Shown here: positions 1 to 9,833 of the stretch, piece by piece
Layout of the letters: each line of letters starts with the position of its first letter
Position numbering within the stretch: the stretch's first letter is position 1
Assembly (NCBI GenBank): GCA_029210585.1
Contig: JARGFP010000007.1
Location: 96,358 to 160,357, forward strand
Origin: Bacteroidales bacterium
GTDB taxonomy: Bacteria; Bacteroidota; Bacteroidia; Bacteroidales; GCA-2748055
Length of the DNA: 64,000 bases
Reading direction: 5' to 3'
The notes under the pieces: model-generated
The model's input: only the letters and a program-made list of their open reading frames with translations
Database searches by the model: none
What the model was told of the DNA's origin: nothing
Translations under genes and position numbers: made by a program

Positions 1-610
1 TAAGCCGGGCAGCTTCCTCCGCCTTCCTTTCAATGGTTTTCCTTTCCATCTGTTCGGTTGTGACAGGGACCCGGACAAACGAAGTATCGGTAATCAATGT
101 CTTGTAGACGGTCTGTTCCTTTTTTTCCATATTGGGTTCCATGGTCACATCGGTAAACAGTAACCCTTCCTGACCATCCTGGCCGGAAATCGTGCTGATT
201 CCGGTACTGATGCGGTAATCGCCACGCACGATGAGATTGTTTTGCTCCGCCCAGTCAACGATTCCCATGTCGGGCACCCCCTCAACGCCTGCAAGGCTGT
301 ATATGCGGGAAAAATCCGGCTCGGTCGTGCTTTCTATCCGTGCCCCGTCAATATGCCAGGTCTCCGAGCGCACCTTCCTTACCCCTTCAATGCCAAGCTG
401 GCGTTGTGCATAATCTGCATAGGGACCGGGTATGAATACCTCTTTCCGGTAGTCAATATGTATCTTCAGCCCGGTTTTGGGCAAGGCATAAATAAGTATT
501 GAATTATTCTCCTGAGGTTCATACCCCACCCCTGTAACCAGGAAGCGATTGGGTGTAGAACATGCAACAGTAAAGAGTATCGGTAACAGTACCAGGAATG
601 TACGTCTCAT
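1..610 (-). CDS. DUF4831 family lipoprotein (3' end outside window)
   Basis: A reading frame begins at the ATG at 610 and stays open to base 1, so about 203 N-terminal residues are visible and the C-terminus is missing. The protein starts with a lipoprotein signal peptide (MRRTFLVLLPILFTVAC, lipobox Cys at residue 17). It continues with a stretch typical of the Bacteroidota family DUF4831 (VTGVGYEPQE, then a Tyr/Arg-rich beta-strand region and an ISTISGQDGQ segment). It probably sits in the periplasm or on a membrane surface; no function is established for the family. The gene lies 22 bp downstream of nnrDE on the same strand and could be cotranscribed with it. The family assignment is from memory of the domain pattern and is moderately secure. 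Confidence 0.65.
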   Translation of the reverse strand, partial: MRRTFLVLLPILFTVACSTPNRFLVTGVGYEPQENNSILIYALPKTGLKIHIDYRKEVFIPGPYADYAQRQLGIEGVRKVRSETWHIDGARIESTTEPDFSRIYSLAGVEGVPDMGIVDWAEQNNLIVRGDYRISTGISTISGQDGQEGLLFTDVTMEPNMEKKEQTVYKTLITDTSFVRVPVTTEQMERKTIERKAEEAARL

Positions 611-632
611 TGTTTGTGTTTTTTTAGCTTTT

Positions 633-2186
633 CTACTGGAAAATTCCTCCCGTTCTGCCTTCATTAAGGAACGGAGTATCATGTACTTTAATAAACGCCT
701 TGCCAAGGTGTTTTATGATATCACTGGCGATCATTGCCTCTTGTCCAAGGGCAACGGCAGCCAGGTCTCCTGCCAGTCCGTGGATGTAAACACCCGTGAG
801 TGCAGCATCGCCGGGAGCTACCCCCTGGGCAAGCAAAGATAAAATTATTCCTGTCAGCACGTCCCCACTTCCCCCGGTTGCCATTCCAGGATTACCCGTA
901 ATATTGAACCAGTAACTTCCATCGGGAAAGGAAATTCCTGTGTAGGCGCCCTTCAGCACGATGATTACTTTGTATTTCGCAGAGAAGCTGATTTGCTTCA
1001 GGTGGCGGTTCCAGGCATTTTCTGAAGTTCCTGCAATGCGGTCAAATTCACGGGGATGGGGGGTCAGGATCGCATGTTCAGGAAGCAGCTCCAGCAAGGA
1101 AGGGTTCGCTCCCATCATGTTCAGTGCATCAGCATCCAGCACCAGTGGTTGTGTTGCCTGTTTGAGAAGGGCTTTCAGTCCGTGACGGCTTTCTTCGCTC
1201 ATTCCCAGTCCGGGGCCTGCTCCGATCGCCGTGTATTTTTCCGTTCCGGGAGGAGCACTGAAACAACGGTCATGTATATCCATACTGACGATCGCCTCCG
1301 GGAAAGCTGTTTGCACGATGTTGTTACCGGTTCCGGGCACATGCAATGTAACCAGTCCTGCACCACTGCGCATGGCTGCTTCACCGGTAAGCAGTGCCGC
1401 ACCCATCATTCCGCAGGAACCTGCGATGGACAGGGCATGCCCATAGATACCCTTGTGATCGAACTTTTTCCTCTCCGGCAGCATGGCAGCCACTGCCTGT
1501 CGGCCGATCACGCGATAGGTTGCAGGTGTGCGGCTGATGATATCCTCATGCAGACCAATATCCAAAACGTGCCATTTTCCTGTATAGGTCCTGTTTTCGG
1601 CAAAGAAAAATGCCAGGAACGGGAACTGAAAAGTGTAGGTCTGTTCGGCCCGGATAATGGCCCCGGGATCATTCTTGCTGTTGTCCTCTCCGAACAGTCC
1701 ACTCGGAATATCGATAGAAACAATGGAATTCCCTGATGCGTTCAGGTGCCGGATCAGCTCCCTGTAGACACCTTCCACCACGCGCGTCAATCCTGAACCG
1801 AAGAGTCCGTCCACCAGGACTTCCCCCGGCTGTATGACAGGAAAATCATCTTTGTCCTGGATACGGTTGACTGTAACAGAATTCGCTTCCCTGATGCGTT
1901 CCAGGTTCACCTGGCAATCGTCGGAGAGCTTGCCGGAGGAAGTGACCAAAAATACGGTAACCCTGTATTGACGCAACGAAAGCAGCCGTGCAGTGGCCAG
2001 GGCATCGCCCCCGTTGTTCCCGGGTCCTGCAAAGACCAACACAGGCCTGTTCACCTTGTAATGACGAACATAGCGGTCTGTAAAACGGGTCGCTGCACGT
2101 TCCATCAGGTCGATGGACCTGATGGGTTCGTGTTGTATGGTATACTGGTCAATTTCGCGGACTGACTCAGCGGGAAATACTTTCAT
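633..2186 (-). CDS. nnrDE: Bifunctional NAD(P)H-hydrate epimerase / ADP-dependent NAD(P)H-hydrate dehydratase
   Basis: This 517-residue fusion repairs hydrated NAD(P)H in the cytoplasm: the N-terminal YjeF_N domain (about 1-215) epimerises the R and S hydrates, and the C-terminal ribokinase-like domain (about 230-505) dehydrates the S form using ADP. Visible motifs are FAGPGNNGGDALATA (Rossmann-type loop of the epimerase) and NPGMATGGSGDVLTG (the G-GD motif with the catalytic Asp of the dehydratase). Length and domain order match the usual bacterial fusion. The ATG at 2186 gives the normal N-terminus (MKVFPAESVREID). It is transcribed divergently from the POT transporter; a cotranscribed lipoprotein gene follows. 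Confidence 0.93.
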   Translation of the reverse strand: MKVFPAESVREIDQYTIQHEPIRSIDLMERAATRFTDRYVRHYKVNRPVLVFAGPGNNGGDALATARLLSLRQYRVTVFLVTSSGKLSDDCQVNLERIREANSVTVNRIQDKDDFPVIQPGEVLVDGLFGSGLTRVVEGVYRELIRHLNASGNSIVSIDIPSGLFGEDNSKNDPGAIIRAEQTYTFQFPFLAFFFAENRTYTGKWHVLDIGLHEDIISRTPATYRVIGRQAVAAMLPERKKFDHKGIYGHALSIAGSCGMMGAALLTGEAAMRSGAGLVTLHVPGTGNNIVQTAFPEAIVSMDIHDRCFSAPPGTEKYTAIGAGPGLGMSEESRHGLKALLKQATQPLVLDADALNMMGANPSLLELLPEHAILTPHPREFDRIAGTSENAWNRHLKQISFSAKYKVIIVLKGAYTGISFPDGSYWFNITGNPGMATGGSGDVLTGIILSLLAQGVAPGDAALTGVYIHGLAGDLAAVALGQEAMIASDIIKHLGKAFIKVHDTPFLNEGRTGGIFQ

Positions 2187-2263
2187 AGCATAAAGTTTAA
2201 TGTAAAGTTAGGTAAAGACAGGGAATGCGCAAAGATCCTGACATTCTTCAATTCAATTTCTCT

Positions 2264-2292
2264 TTTGAAGCTGAAAAAGATTTCTATATTTG
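2264..2292 (+). promoter_or_regulatory. Bacteroidota-type promoter of the POT transporter gene
   Basis: TTTG at 2264-2267 and TATATTTG at 2285-2292 are separated by 17 bp, matching the TTTG / TAnnTTTG promoter of Bacteroidota. The start codon at 2323 lies about 30 bp downstream of the -7 box. Confidence 0.65.
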
Positions 2293-2322
2293 TGACTTCG
2301 TAAATATGTAATTTAAAACACT

Positions 2323-3999
2323 ATGGCAAGAAGCGGAAAGCATCCAAAGGGTCTGATGGTACTTTTTTTTACAGAAATGTGGGAACGGTTTGGCTTTTAT
2401 CTGTTAATAGGAATTTTCTTCCTCTACATGACCGAAAGCAAAGATGCTTTCTTTCCGGGCATGGGTTTTTCAGGTGCAAAAGCAAGTGATATTTACGGTT
2501 CTTATCTTGCACTTGTATACCTGACACCATTTATCGGTGGTTTACTGGCTGACCGCTACCTGGGATACCGGCTATCGATCACGATCGGGGGTATTCTTTT
2601 TTCACTGGGTTATTTCGGCTTGTCGTTTTACAATGAAACAACCTTCTATCTCTCGCTACTTTTCATCATCCTGGGGAACGGTCTTTTTAAACCAAATATC
2701 TCCACCCTTGTTGGGAAAATTTATGATGCCAATCCGAAATACCAGGAGATGAAGGATAGCGGATACAATATCTTCTACATGGGAATCAATGTTGGCGCAT
2801 TTCTCTCAAATTTTGTAGCAGCCTATTTGCGCATCAATTACGGATGGGGCTGGGCTTTTGCAGCAGCAGGTATCGGAATGCTCCTCGGGGTAATCTGGTT
2901 CTGGTTTGGCCAGACCTATGCCACCGACATAAAGAAGGCTGACGTTATCAGTCCACCCAGGAAAGATGACATCAAGATGAAGCGGATCTTCGGTACACTT
3001 TTCCTGCCTGCCACTGTTGCAGCAATTCTCGGCTGGATGATTCCGGGAAACATTTTCAGTTCAGATTCAACAGATGCCTTTCTTTTCTTCAGCCTGGTGG
3101 TTGTAATTTTCTACATCAATATTCTCAGGAAAGCGCGTACTGAAGACAAACAACCTATAAAAGCCCTGCTTTCAGTATTTGGAGCTGTGATCATTTTCTG
3201 GGCGATCTTCCATCAGAATGGGGCCGCACTGACAATCTGGGCGCAGAAATACACCAACCGTGAAATTCCTGAATCAGTTGAGGGGACCATTGAGAAACTA
3301 AATATGAGCCAGGTAGTAACCACTGCACCGCGTGAGATTCCCCTCGTTGATCTGCATGGTTCAGAAGTTCTCGACGAGCACGGCGACCCAAAAACAACAA
3401 TGGGTCCACATCCCTATTTTGAGAATATCCCTGAAGAAGAATGGCCTGAATCGGGAAAGAAAAACCTGATTTCGACAGAGCTGTTCCAGTCCATCAATCC
3501 AGGATTTATCATCCTGTTCACACCGCTGGTAGTAGGGTTTTTCAATATACTGAACCATCGGAGGAAGAAGCGGGGTAAACCGAACTTCTCAACTCCTGCA
3601 AAGATTGGATGGGGAATGGTGATCACGGCACTCTCGGCAGTGGTCATGATCTTCGCAGTAATTGCCACGAATAACGGCGAATCGAAAGCTTCGGTAGGCT
3701 GGTTATTTGGCACCTATGCAGTCATTACCGTTGGGGAGTTGTTCCTGAGTCCCATGGGACTTTCCCTGGTCTCAAAATTGAGTCCGAAAAGAATTACGGC
3801 ACTGATGATGGGAGGGTGGTTCCTCTCTACATCCATAGGAAATAAGTTATCAGGCGTGCTTTCCGGTCTGTGGGACATATATGACCACAAAGCATATTTT
3901 TTCGTGACCAACACTGTCCTGGCTGCTTTATCGGTGATCCTGATCTTCGTGATGCTTCCCTGGCTTAAAAGAGTGATCAGGGAGCACATGGGCGAGTAA
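2323..3999 (+). CDS. POT/PTR family proton-dependent oligopeptide transporter
   Basis: This is a 558-residue inner-membrane protein of the major facilitator superfamily, POT branch, which imports di- and tripeptides with protons. The diagnostic ExxER motif (FTEMWERFGFY) lies in the first membrane segment near residue 20, followed by the conserved GGLLADRYLGYR loop and the GNGLFKPNIS segment of helices 4-5. About 12-14 hydrophobic segments are visible. A hydrophilic loop near residues 325-385 interrupts the C-terminal half, as in many Bacteroidota members. A well-formed promoter lies upstream. The gene converges with the phosphodiesterase gene, 12 bp away. Confidence 0.92.
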   Translation: MARSGKHPKGLMVLFFTEMWERFGFYLLIGIFFLYMTESKDAFFPGMGFSGAKASDIYGSYLALVYLTPFIGGLLADRYLGYRLSITIGGILFSLGYFGLSFYNETTFYLSLLFIILGNGLFKPNISTLVGKIYDANPKYQEMKDSGYNIFYMGINVGAFLSNFVAAYLRINYGWGWAFAAAGIGMLLGVIWFWFGQTYATDIKKADVISPPRKDDIKMKRIFGTLFLPATVAAILGWMIPGNIFSSDSTDAFLFFSLVVVIFYINILRKARTEDKQPIKALLSVFGAVIIFWAIFHQNGAALTIWAQKYTNREIPESVEGTIEKLNMSQVVTTAPREIPLVDLHGSEVLDEHGDPKTTMGPHPYFENIPEEEWPESGKKNLISTELFQSINPGFIILFTPLVVGFFNILNHRRKKRGKPNFSTPAKIGWGMVITALSAVVMIFAVIATNNGESKASVGWLFGTYAVITVGELFLSPMGLSLVSKLSPKRITALMMGGWFLSTSIGNKLSGVLSGLWDIYDHKAYFFVTNTVLAALSVILIFVMLPWLKRVIREHMGE

Positions 4000-4011
4000 A
4001 CCCGCCGGTCG

Positions 4012-5217
4012 CTATTTAAGCATTCCCTGCACATCCTCCAGCCTTCCATCGACCGGAGCCGGATCGAGACCGAGAATTTCTGCGATCAGCGGATAGATGT
4101 CCACATTTTCGAATGGCGGATATGTGTACCCGGATTTGAAAGCAGGTCCTTCGGCATAAAAAATATGATGCATATCGGTATTGCTGTTGTCGTAGCCGTG
4201 TGCGCCGCCGGTATATCCTGAAGGATCGGGCGAGGTTCCCAATGACCAGCTGCTGTCGGCCACAACCACCACATCCTTAACCCGCGGATGTGTTCCGTAG
4301 TTCAGGTATCCAGGCACATCCTCCTTATACCAGGCTGTGATTCCTTCAGCGCGGTCAAGGGCCAGGGCCACCGAATCCTCGAAACCCTCTTCCGCATCCA
4401 CCAGGTACATCGGGTTGCCCCCGGCAATATCTTCGATCCAGTGTTCTTTTATATGGTCGTGAAGATTCACATACTTACCGGGGCTGATGGCACCCATTCC
4501 ATGATCCGAAGTGACCACCAGGTTCACCCGGTTGCCATAGGGAAGCCTGCTGATCTTCCTGCGGAGGGTTCCAACGATATCATCCAGTTCTTCTATCACC
4601 TTCCCTGTCTCCGGGTGCACCGGGCCATAATCATGCCCAATGCCATCGGGTTGATCGAAATAGAGAAATACCAGTCGGGGTCTTTTATCCAGTGGCAGTC
4701 TGAGCCAGTTGATCACGGTATCGACCCGGGCTGAAAACGGGATGCTGCCATCATAGGTTTTCCAGTAGGTGGGCTGCATTCCCTGCACCGGGGCTTCAGA
4801 GCCCACCCAGAAGAAGGATGCGGTTGTGACGCCCTGTTTTTCCGCTGTATTCCAGATGGGTTCACCTCCGTAAAAATCGCCATTCTGCACCATCTCACGG
4901 TTCCCGATACGGTAGAACAACTCCAGTTCAGGTGCATAGAAGGAGTTGTTGATCAGGCCGTGGTGATCGGGATACAACCCGGTGGCGATGGAATAGTGGT
5001 TGGGGAACGTTTTCGTGGGAAAGGAGGAAATCACACGTTCCGCTTTCACTCCATTCGCAGCCATCCCATCGAGCGAGGGTGTTTTGTACATATCCGGATA
5101 ATCCCAGCGACATCCATCAAATGAGACCATCACCACATAGTTCTCATGGGTCTCTGCATCGCGCTTACAGGCGATAAATAACGGAAGAGCAACAAGTAAA
5201 AAAAAATATTTCTTCAT
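4012..5217 (-). CDS. Ectonucleotide pyrophosphatase/phosphodiesterase family lipoprotein
   Basis: This is a predicted periplasmic or surface lipoprotein of the alkaline phosphatase superfamily (type I phosphodiesterase/nucleotide pyrophosphatase), which hydrolyses phosphodiester or pyrophosphate bonds. Starting at the ATG at 5217 gives 401 residues and a clean signal peptide, MKKYFFLLVALPLFIAC, ending in a lipobox; the frame is open to 5253 but that would bury the signal. Metal and nucleophile motifs are visible: SFDGCRWDY (Asp), FPTKTFPNHYSIATG (catalytic Thr) and VTSDHGMG (Asp-His). C-terminal GTHPRVKDVV and GAHGYDN supply further metal ligands. The true substrate (nucleotides, lipids or sugar phosphates) cannot be read from sequence. 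Confidence 0.87.
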   Translation of the reverse strand: MKKYFFLLVALPLFIACKRDAETHENYVVMVSFDGCRWDYPDMYKTPSLDGMAANGVKAERVISSFPTKTFPNHYSIATGLYPDHHGLINNSFYAPELELFYRIGNREMVQNGDFYGGEPIWNTAEKQGVTTASFFWVGSEAPVQGMQPTYWKTYDGSIPFSARVDTVINWLRLPLDKRPRLVFLYFDQPDGIGHDYGPVHPETGKVIEELDDIVGTLRRKISRLPYGNRVNLVVTSDHGMGAISPGKYVNLHDHIKEHWIEDIAGGNPMYLVDAEEGFEDSVALALDRAEGITAWYKEDVPGYLNYGTHPRVKDVVVVADSSWSLGTSPDPSGYTGGAHGYDNSNTDMHHIFYAEGPAFKSGYTYPPFENVDIYPLIAEILGLDPAPVDGRLEDVQGMLK

Positions 5218-5347
5218 ATCTGCATATGTTTCATTCAAATGTCTGTTGGTCAATTATTCTACTATCGTTTAAGCGATTGGCAATATGCTGCAAGACCACA
5301 CGTTCCGTTTTGGCTTCTGCCGGCCTGTTGTCTGCCCGCGAAATTCA

Positions 5348-6694
5348 TTACAATTTATTGACGGAACGAATATACGCCTGCACATCAAATTTACGTTTGG
5401 CACCATTGTAATTCATGTAGCGAATTTTACCAAACACCGGCCGTTCCTTCCAGGCGCGATCGTGCACTCCCCCGATCGACCAGGCAATGCCGGTATAACC
5501 GCTGGGATCCCGGCCGTCGAGTGAATATGTATCGTTCAGATAAATGGCAAATTCCATGGCCTGTTCGGGGCTTTCGGTCCATTCCAGTATCTTTTTGGCC
5601 CAGTACATCCGCATGTAACCGTGCATCTTGCCGTGTCTGACAATCTGCATCTGTGCAGCGTTCCAGAGTGGGTCATGGGTTGCGCCCTGCTCAAACTGCT
5701 CCCTGGTATAGACATATTCCCTTTCATCGTTCCGGTGCGCTTCGTGGGTCTTTTTCGCCCATTCATGGAACCCCGAGGTGGTGTCATAACCGGGATGGTA
5801 ATGACAGAAATTGTCCGACAGTTCCTTCCGGACGATCAGTTCTTCGAGGAAGGCTTCACTGTCTGCATCAGAAGGATGCTGTCGCAATACTTCAACGGCA
5901 ACGCGCATTGCAGAAATCTGTCCAAAATGAAGGTAGGGCGAAAGATCCGAAGTCATCTGCAGGTTGGGGTCGTTGCGCTGTTCGGCATAGCCTTTCAGTC
6001 TTTCCCCGATAAATACCTCCAGTGTTTCGGTCGCTGCACTGCTCCCCGGGGAGATCCGGTCTACAGGCCCCACCGACCGGTCAAGACGGAGGGAATCGAG
6101 CACATCGCCGGGTGAAAACAGTTCCGGCAAAGCCGCATGACTGTCCATCGGACGCAGTGCCGGCAGTATTTCCAGGAACCGGTCGAGGTGACGCCGGATT
6201 TTCGGACGAAGGGTATATGCGCCGAATTCAATCTTTTCGCTGACAAAACGGGCAGGCACAACATTGTGTCCATCCACCTCAAGGAACTTCGCGCGGGTTG
6301 ATTGCATGGCCGCCGCCACCCATTGCCGCTTGATATGCAGCGGATCAAAATCCGCAACAACAGTGCCCGTTCCATGGTCCCTTATAAATTCCGCGATCCG
6401 TTGCGGCGGATCGCCAACCAGCAGGTAAAACGGAATATGCAGTGCATGCAGGCTGGTGGCCGTTTCGTGCAATCCTCTGATCATGAAATCATAATGCCGC
6501 AGCACCGCTCCAGGGTAATCACCGGTCAGGGTAAAGACCACCGACAGGTTCGTCTCCATAACCGTAGCCAGCTGCTGTGCGCAGAGCAGACCGGGGTTAT
6601 CCTCAGCCCGTTGCTCCCTGCTCATCCAGTAGATGACATTCCCTTCCGCATGCAGATCGGGAGTAAGGTCGAAAATCCGCTCTTTCTGAATCAT
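5348..6694 (-). CDS. phrB: Class II deoxyribodipyrimidine (CPD) photolyase
   Basis: This flavoprotein reverses cyclobutane pyrimidine dimers in DNA using blue light. Class II is shown by the N-terminal YWMSREQRAEDNPGL and the C-terminal block DGRDPSGYTGIAWSIGG followed by HDRAWKERPVFGKIRYM, the FAD-binding and catalytic half. The frame opens at 6781, but the ATG at 6694 is preferred (448 residues, the usual length, with MIQKERIFDL). The longer start would overlap the end of the upstream LysM gene, which stops at 6720. It lies 25 bp behind that gene on the same strand. Confidence 0.92.
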   Translation of the reverse strand: MIQKERIFDLTPDLHAEGNVIYWMSREQRAEDNPGLLCAQQLATVMETNLSVVFTLTGDYPGAVLRHYDFMIRGLHETATSLHALHIPFYLLVGDPPQRIAEFIRDHGTGTVVADFDPLHIKRQWVAAAMQSTRAKFLEVDGHNVVPARFVSEKIEFGAYTLRPKIRRHLDRFLEILPALRPMDSHAALPELFSPGDVLDSLRLDRSVGPVDRISPGSSAATETLEVFIGERLKGYAEQRNDPNLQMTSDLSPYLHFGQISAMRVAVEVLRQHPSDADSEAFLEELIVRKELSDNFCHYHPGYDTTSGFHEWAKKTHEAHRNDEREYVYTREQFEQGATHDPLWNAAQMQIVRHGKMHGYMRMYWAKKILEWTESPEQAMEFAIYLNDTYSLDGRDPSGYTGIAWSIGGVHDRAWKERPVFGKIRYMNYNGAKRKFDVQAYIRSVNKL

Positions 6695-6719
6695 TCTGAT
6701 GTTTGATGCATGTACCTGC

Positions 6720-8774
6720 TTATTGTTTGCTGAACGTACTGTCGGGTTCCGAACGCAACCACCTGAAATAGAGCGGATCAACGCCTGCTGGGCGCCTATA
6801 CCGGTGCATCGGGGGTTGTTCAGGAATATCTATCTCCACCACCCGCAGATCGTCGTCAAAATAGTAATACTGCATGGCGACATTTTCGTAGCCGCCCCGA
6901 CGGGAGATCCTTTGAAAATTGAAGTCACAGATTGTTGCTACGGGATGGTGTTCCCCCAGGTGCAGGATAAATTTCGGACCAAAACGCTGCAGTGCAGAGA
7001 TGAAATAGAGGCTCAGGTCATACCCGGTGACTCCGAAATTACAACCATTCCGGGTGAATGATCCCGGCTCCTTAAAATAATTCTGCCTGTATTCGCGCAG
7101 GAAATGCAGGTATTCAGGATCGGTATAATCGTAATAATGTGTATGTGAGATCCGCAGGTTCAACGCATGGATGTAAGGTATTTCTATGTTATTGAATCCC
7201 AGCCAGTAGGTAGAACCAAAGAGCGCAATATCGTAGTTTTTCACTTCGTAATAGATCCTGCTCGTCACCTGGCTGGCAAACGCTTCATCAAAGGTTGGCA
7301 GGATGATCACGTTCTTTTTGTCGGGATTCAGTGCATGGACAAGGTCCTCAGTAGCGCCATTGCGGACGATCACTTCTTTAAACAACACTGTTTCCAATGC
7401 TGAATACTTCTCCAGTTCATCAAAGAGTTGCTGTTTGTAATATTCAATCCGCTCCATGCTGGCCGAATCTCCGTCATGCACCATGACCAGGTTATCCTCG
7501 TAGGAGCGGGCAATAAATTCTGCATTACGCTTAAACTCAACCCTGTAAGAAGGGTTAGGCTGAAAAAGGTATGGATTGTCCATCAGGAGCGAATCGCCTG
7601 TATGAAATGGTGTTACCAGCGGAATCCTGTGTTTCCTGGAGAAATCGGACACCAGTTCCAGGTTGTAGGAATAGAAGGGACCAATGATCAGGTCAGCATT
7701 CCGCATTTCCGGCTTTTCCAGGATCTGCCTGGTGGTGTACATGCTTTGTTTTGTGTCAAAAACATGGATATCCAGCTCCATGCCTGTTTTCGCGAGTGCG
7801 TCTGCTGCAAGCAGGGCCCCCTCGAGGAATTCAAGGAATGGAATGGATTTCGGGGTCTGTTTTTCCAGCATATAATCCTTTTTGATCCGGTCCCGCCTGG
7901 GTGCTGATTTTACATTCCTGAGCAGCGAATCGAGCGGTTCCATCTCGGAATAATTGAACGGCACAAGGTACACAATGCGGTACATCTTGCCTGGCATATA
8001 TTCCTCCATCTGCAGCTCTTCGTAGGTATAGGGGACTTCCATTTCGGAGCTGTCCAATTCCGGCATGACCGTATCCACCATGATGGAATCGGGTGTGAAC
8101 ACTTCTGAAACCGTGGTATTGGGTTGCGGAATACGCAATACATCGCCACTCCGGGGACCACCCCATCCAAGTTCGGGATTGACTGTACGGATTTCCCGGA
8201 CGCTTACACCGTAATACCTGGCAATGGAGTAGAGGGTCTCCCCCTTCTTCACTTTATGGAACAACATGCCTTCCTCATCAAAGGCCAGTTGGTTCTGTTC
8301 AGGCTCCTCCGGTGGCAACAGGATTTCCTGCCCGATGGGAATATCGTTGATGTCGAGTCCCGGGTTGTATTGCATTATCTCGTCCACCGGTATTTCGTAT
8401 ATGCGGGAAATAGCATAGATTGTTTCGCCTGCTTTCAGAATGTGTTTCCGCAGGTCTTCCTCTGTCTTGCCGGTATCGACAGAAAAAGCAGATGCGGGAT
8501 CCGAGGGGATTTTGAGCACCTGTCCAACCAGCAGGTCGGATGATGCTCCCGGGTTTTCAATGATTACTTCCTTTTCAGTGACATTGTATGCCCGTGCAAT
8601 GGAGTAGAGCGTTTGTCCGGGTTTTACCACGTGTACATAATAGACCTTGCCTTCAAGCACCACCTTATTGTCAGACCTGGTCACCTTGACAGGTTCCTGT
8701 GCAAAAGTGGCCGCACTGATCAGCATCAGCACAAGGAACAGGCTGCTGAGGTATTTTTTCCCGGAGATCATCAT
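6720..8774 (-). CDS. LysM-repeat protein with a periplasmic-binding-like domain
   Basis: This 684-residue secreted protein has a signal peptide (residues 1-25, ending SAATFAQ). Three LysM modules follow at about 45-90, 108-153 and 172-215, each with the pattern VKPGQTLYSIARAYNV or similar, which bind peptidoglycan GlcNAc chains. The remainder (about 265-650) resembles a type I periplasmic-binding (ABC amino-acid receptor-like) fold, with segments such as NADLIIGPFYSYNLELVSDFSRKH split over two lobes. This architecture recurs in Bacteroidota, where it is annotated only generically. It may sense or organise cell wall rather than feed a transporter, since no permease or ATPase is nearby. The fold of the C-terminal part is inferred. 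Confidence 0.8.
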   Translation of the reverse strand: MMISGKKYLSSLFLVLMLISAATFAQEPVKVTRSDNKVVLEGKVYYVHVVKPGQTLYSIARAYNVTEKEVIIENPGASSDLLVGQVLKIPSDPASAFSVDTGKTEEDLRKHILKAGETIYAISRIYEIPVDEIMQYNPGLDINDIPIGQEILLPPEEPEQNQLAFDEEGMLFHKVKKGETLYSIARYYGVSVREIRTVNPELGWGGPRSGDVLRIPQPNTTVSEVFTPDSIMVDTVMPELDSSEMEVPYTYEELQMEEYMPGKMYRIVYLVPFNYSEMEPLDSLLRNVKSAPRRDRIKKDYMLEKQTPKSIPFLEFLEGALLAADALAKTGMELDIHVFDTKQSMYTTRQILEKPEMRNADLIIGPFYSYNLELVSDFSRKHRIPLVTPFHTGDSLLMDNPYLFQPNPSYRVEFKRNAEFIARSYEDNLVMVHDGDSASMERIEYYKQQLFDELEKYSALETVLFKEVIVRNGATEDLVHALNPDKKNVIILPTFDEAFASQVTSRIYYEVKNYDIALFGSTYWLGFNNIEIPYIHALNLRISHTHYYDYTDPEYLHFLREYRQNYFKEPGSFTRNGCNFGVTGYDLSLYFISALQRFGPKFILHLGEHHPVATICDFNFQRISRRGGYENVAMQYYYFDDDLRVVEIDIPEQPPMHRYRRPAGVDPLYFRWLRSEPDSTFSKQ

Positions 8775-8801
8775 TACATAAACGAAAGAAAACCCGTCGA
8801 A

Positions 8802-9743
8802 TTATTTATTAAGAAACTTTAATACATTTTTCTCAATGCGCTGTTCGATCCCGGAAGTATCGGATTTGACAAATTTTTCGCCAGTGATCCGCTCATAGAG
8901 TTCGATATACCGTTCGGATACTTCATCAACAAATGCTTCCGGCATTTGAGGCATTTGCTGCCCTTCTTTTCCCTGGAATCCGTTTGAAATGAGCCATTGG
9001 CGGACAAATTCCTTGGAGAGTTGCTTTTGTTCATTTCCCCTGTCCTGTCTTTCTTCGTATCCTTCTGCATAAAAATACCTTGAAGAATCCGGGGTATTGA
9101 TCTCATCGATCAGGATAATCTTCCCGTCTTTCTTACCGAATTCATACTTGGTATCCACCAGGATCAGGCCCATTTCGGCAGCCATTTCGGTACCCCGCCG
9201 GAACAGCTTCCGTGTATAGTCTTCAAGCTGAACATAATCTTCCTCGGAAACCAGTCCCTGGGCAACGATCTCTTCGCGGGAAATGTCCTCGTCATGTCCA
9301 TGTTCCGCTTTGGTGGTGGGGGTAATCAATGGTTCCGGGAATTTGTCGTGTTCACGCATGCCGTCGGGCATGGGTACACCGCAGATCGTTCTTTTTCCGT
9401 CGCGGTATTCCCGCCAGGCATGGCCGGTACAATATCCCCTGATCACCATTTCCACTTTGAACGGATCGGCATAATGGCCGACGGTTACATTGGGATCCGG
9501 TGATTCGAGTTTCCAGTTCGGCACCAGGTCGGCCGTGGCGTCCAGGAACTTATTTGCAATCTGGTTGAGCACCTGTCCCTTAAAAGGGATGCCTTCGGGA
9601 AGGATCACATCGAACGCTGATATGCGGTCGGTAACCACCATGACCAGGTATTCGTCGTTGATATTATACACATCCCTTACTTTGCCATGGTAGACACTTT
9701 TCTGTCCGGGAAAATTGAATGCTGTACCTTTTAATGCTGCCAT
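8802..9743 (-). CDS. purC: Phosphoribosylaminoimidazole-succinocarboxamide synthase
   Basis: SAICAR synthetase joins aspartate to CAIR with ATP in de novo purine synthesis (cytoplasm). The protein is 313 residues and shows the family signatures: [29 protein letters not shown] near the N-terminus, the [15 protein letters not shown] segment, and [31 protein letters not shown] in two consecutive pieces, ending in a C-terminal helical region. This longer form (about 310 residues) is typical of Bacteroidota and eukaryote-like PurC. The start at 9743 fits the family N-terminus. It lies between phoH and the LysM gene with no other purine gene near. Confidence 0.95.
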   Translation of the reverse strand: MAALKGTAFNFPGQKSVYHGKVRDVYNINDEYLVMVVTDRISAFDVILPEGIPFKGQVLNQIANKFLDATADLVPNWKLESPDPNVTVGHYADPFKVEMVIRGYCTGHAWREYRDGKRTICGVPMPDGMREHDKFPEPLITPTTKAEHGHDEDISREEIVAQGLVSEEDYVQLEDYTRKLFRRGTEMAAEMGLILVDTKYEFGKKDGKIILIDEINTPDSSRYFYAEGYEERQDRGNEQKQLSKEFVRQWLISNGFQGKEGQQMPQMPEAFVDEVSERYIELYERITGEKFVKSDTSGIEQRIEKNVLKFLNK

Positions 9744-9833
9744 CTGATATACTTTTTTCGGTTAACAATCGTTTTGAGAGGGCGAAAATACTAAATTTCT
9801 GTCAACCTTCCATCTCCGGTGGATCATTCACAC

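Noticed and set aside
1056..1736. 226-codon plus-strand open frame opposite nnrDE
   Set aside because: It is antisense to a well-supported enzyme gene and has no family resemblance; many similar frames lie opposite GC-richer genes here.
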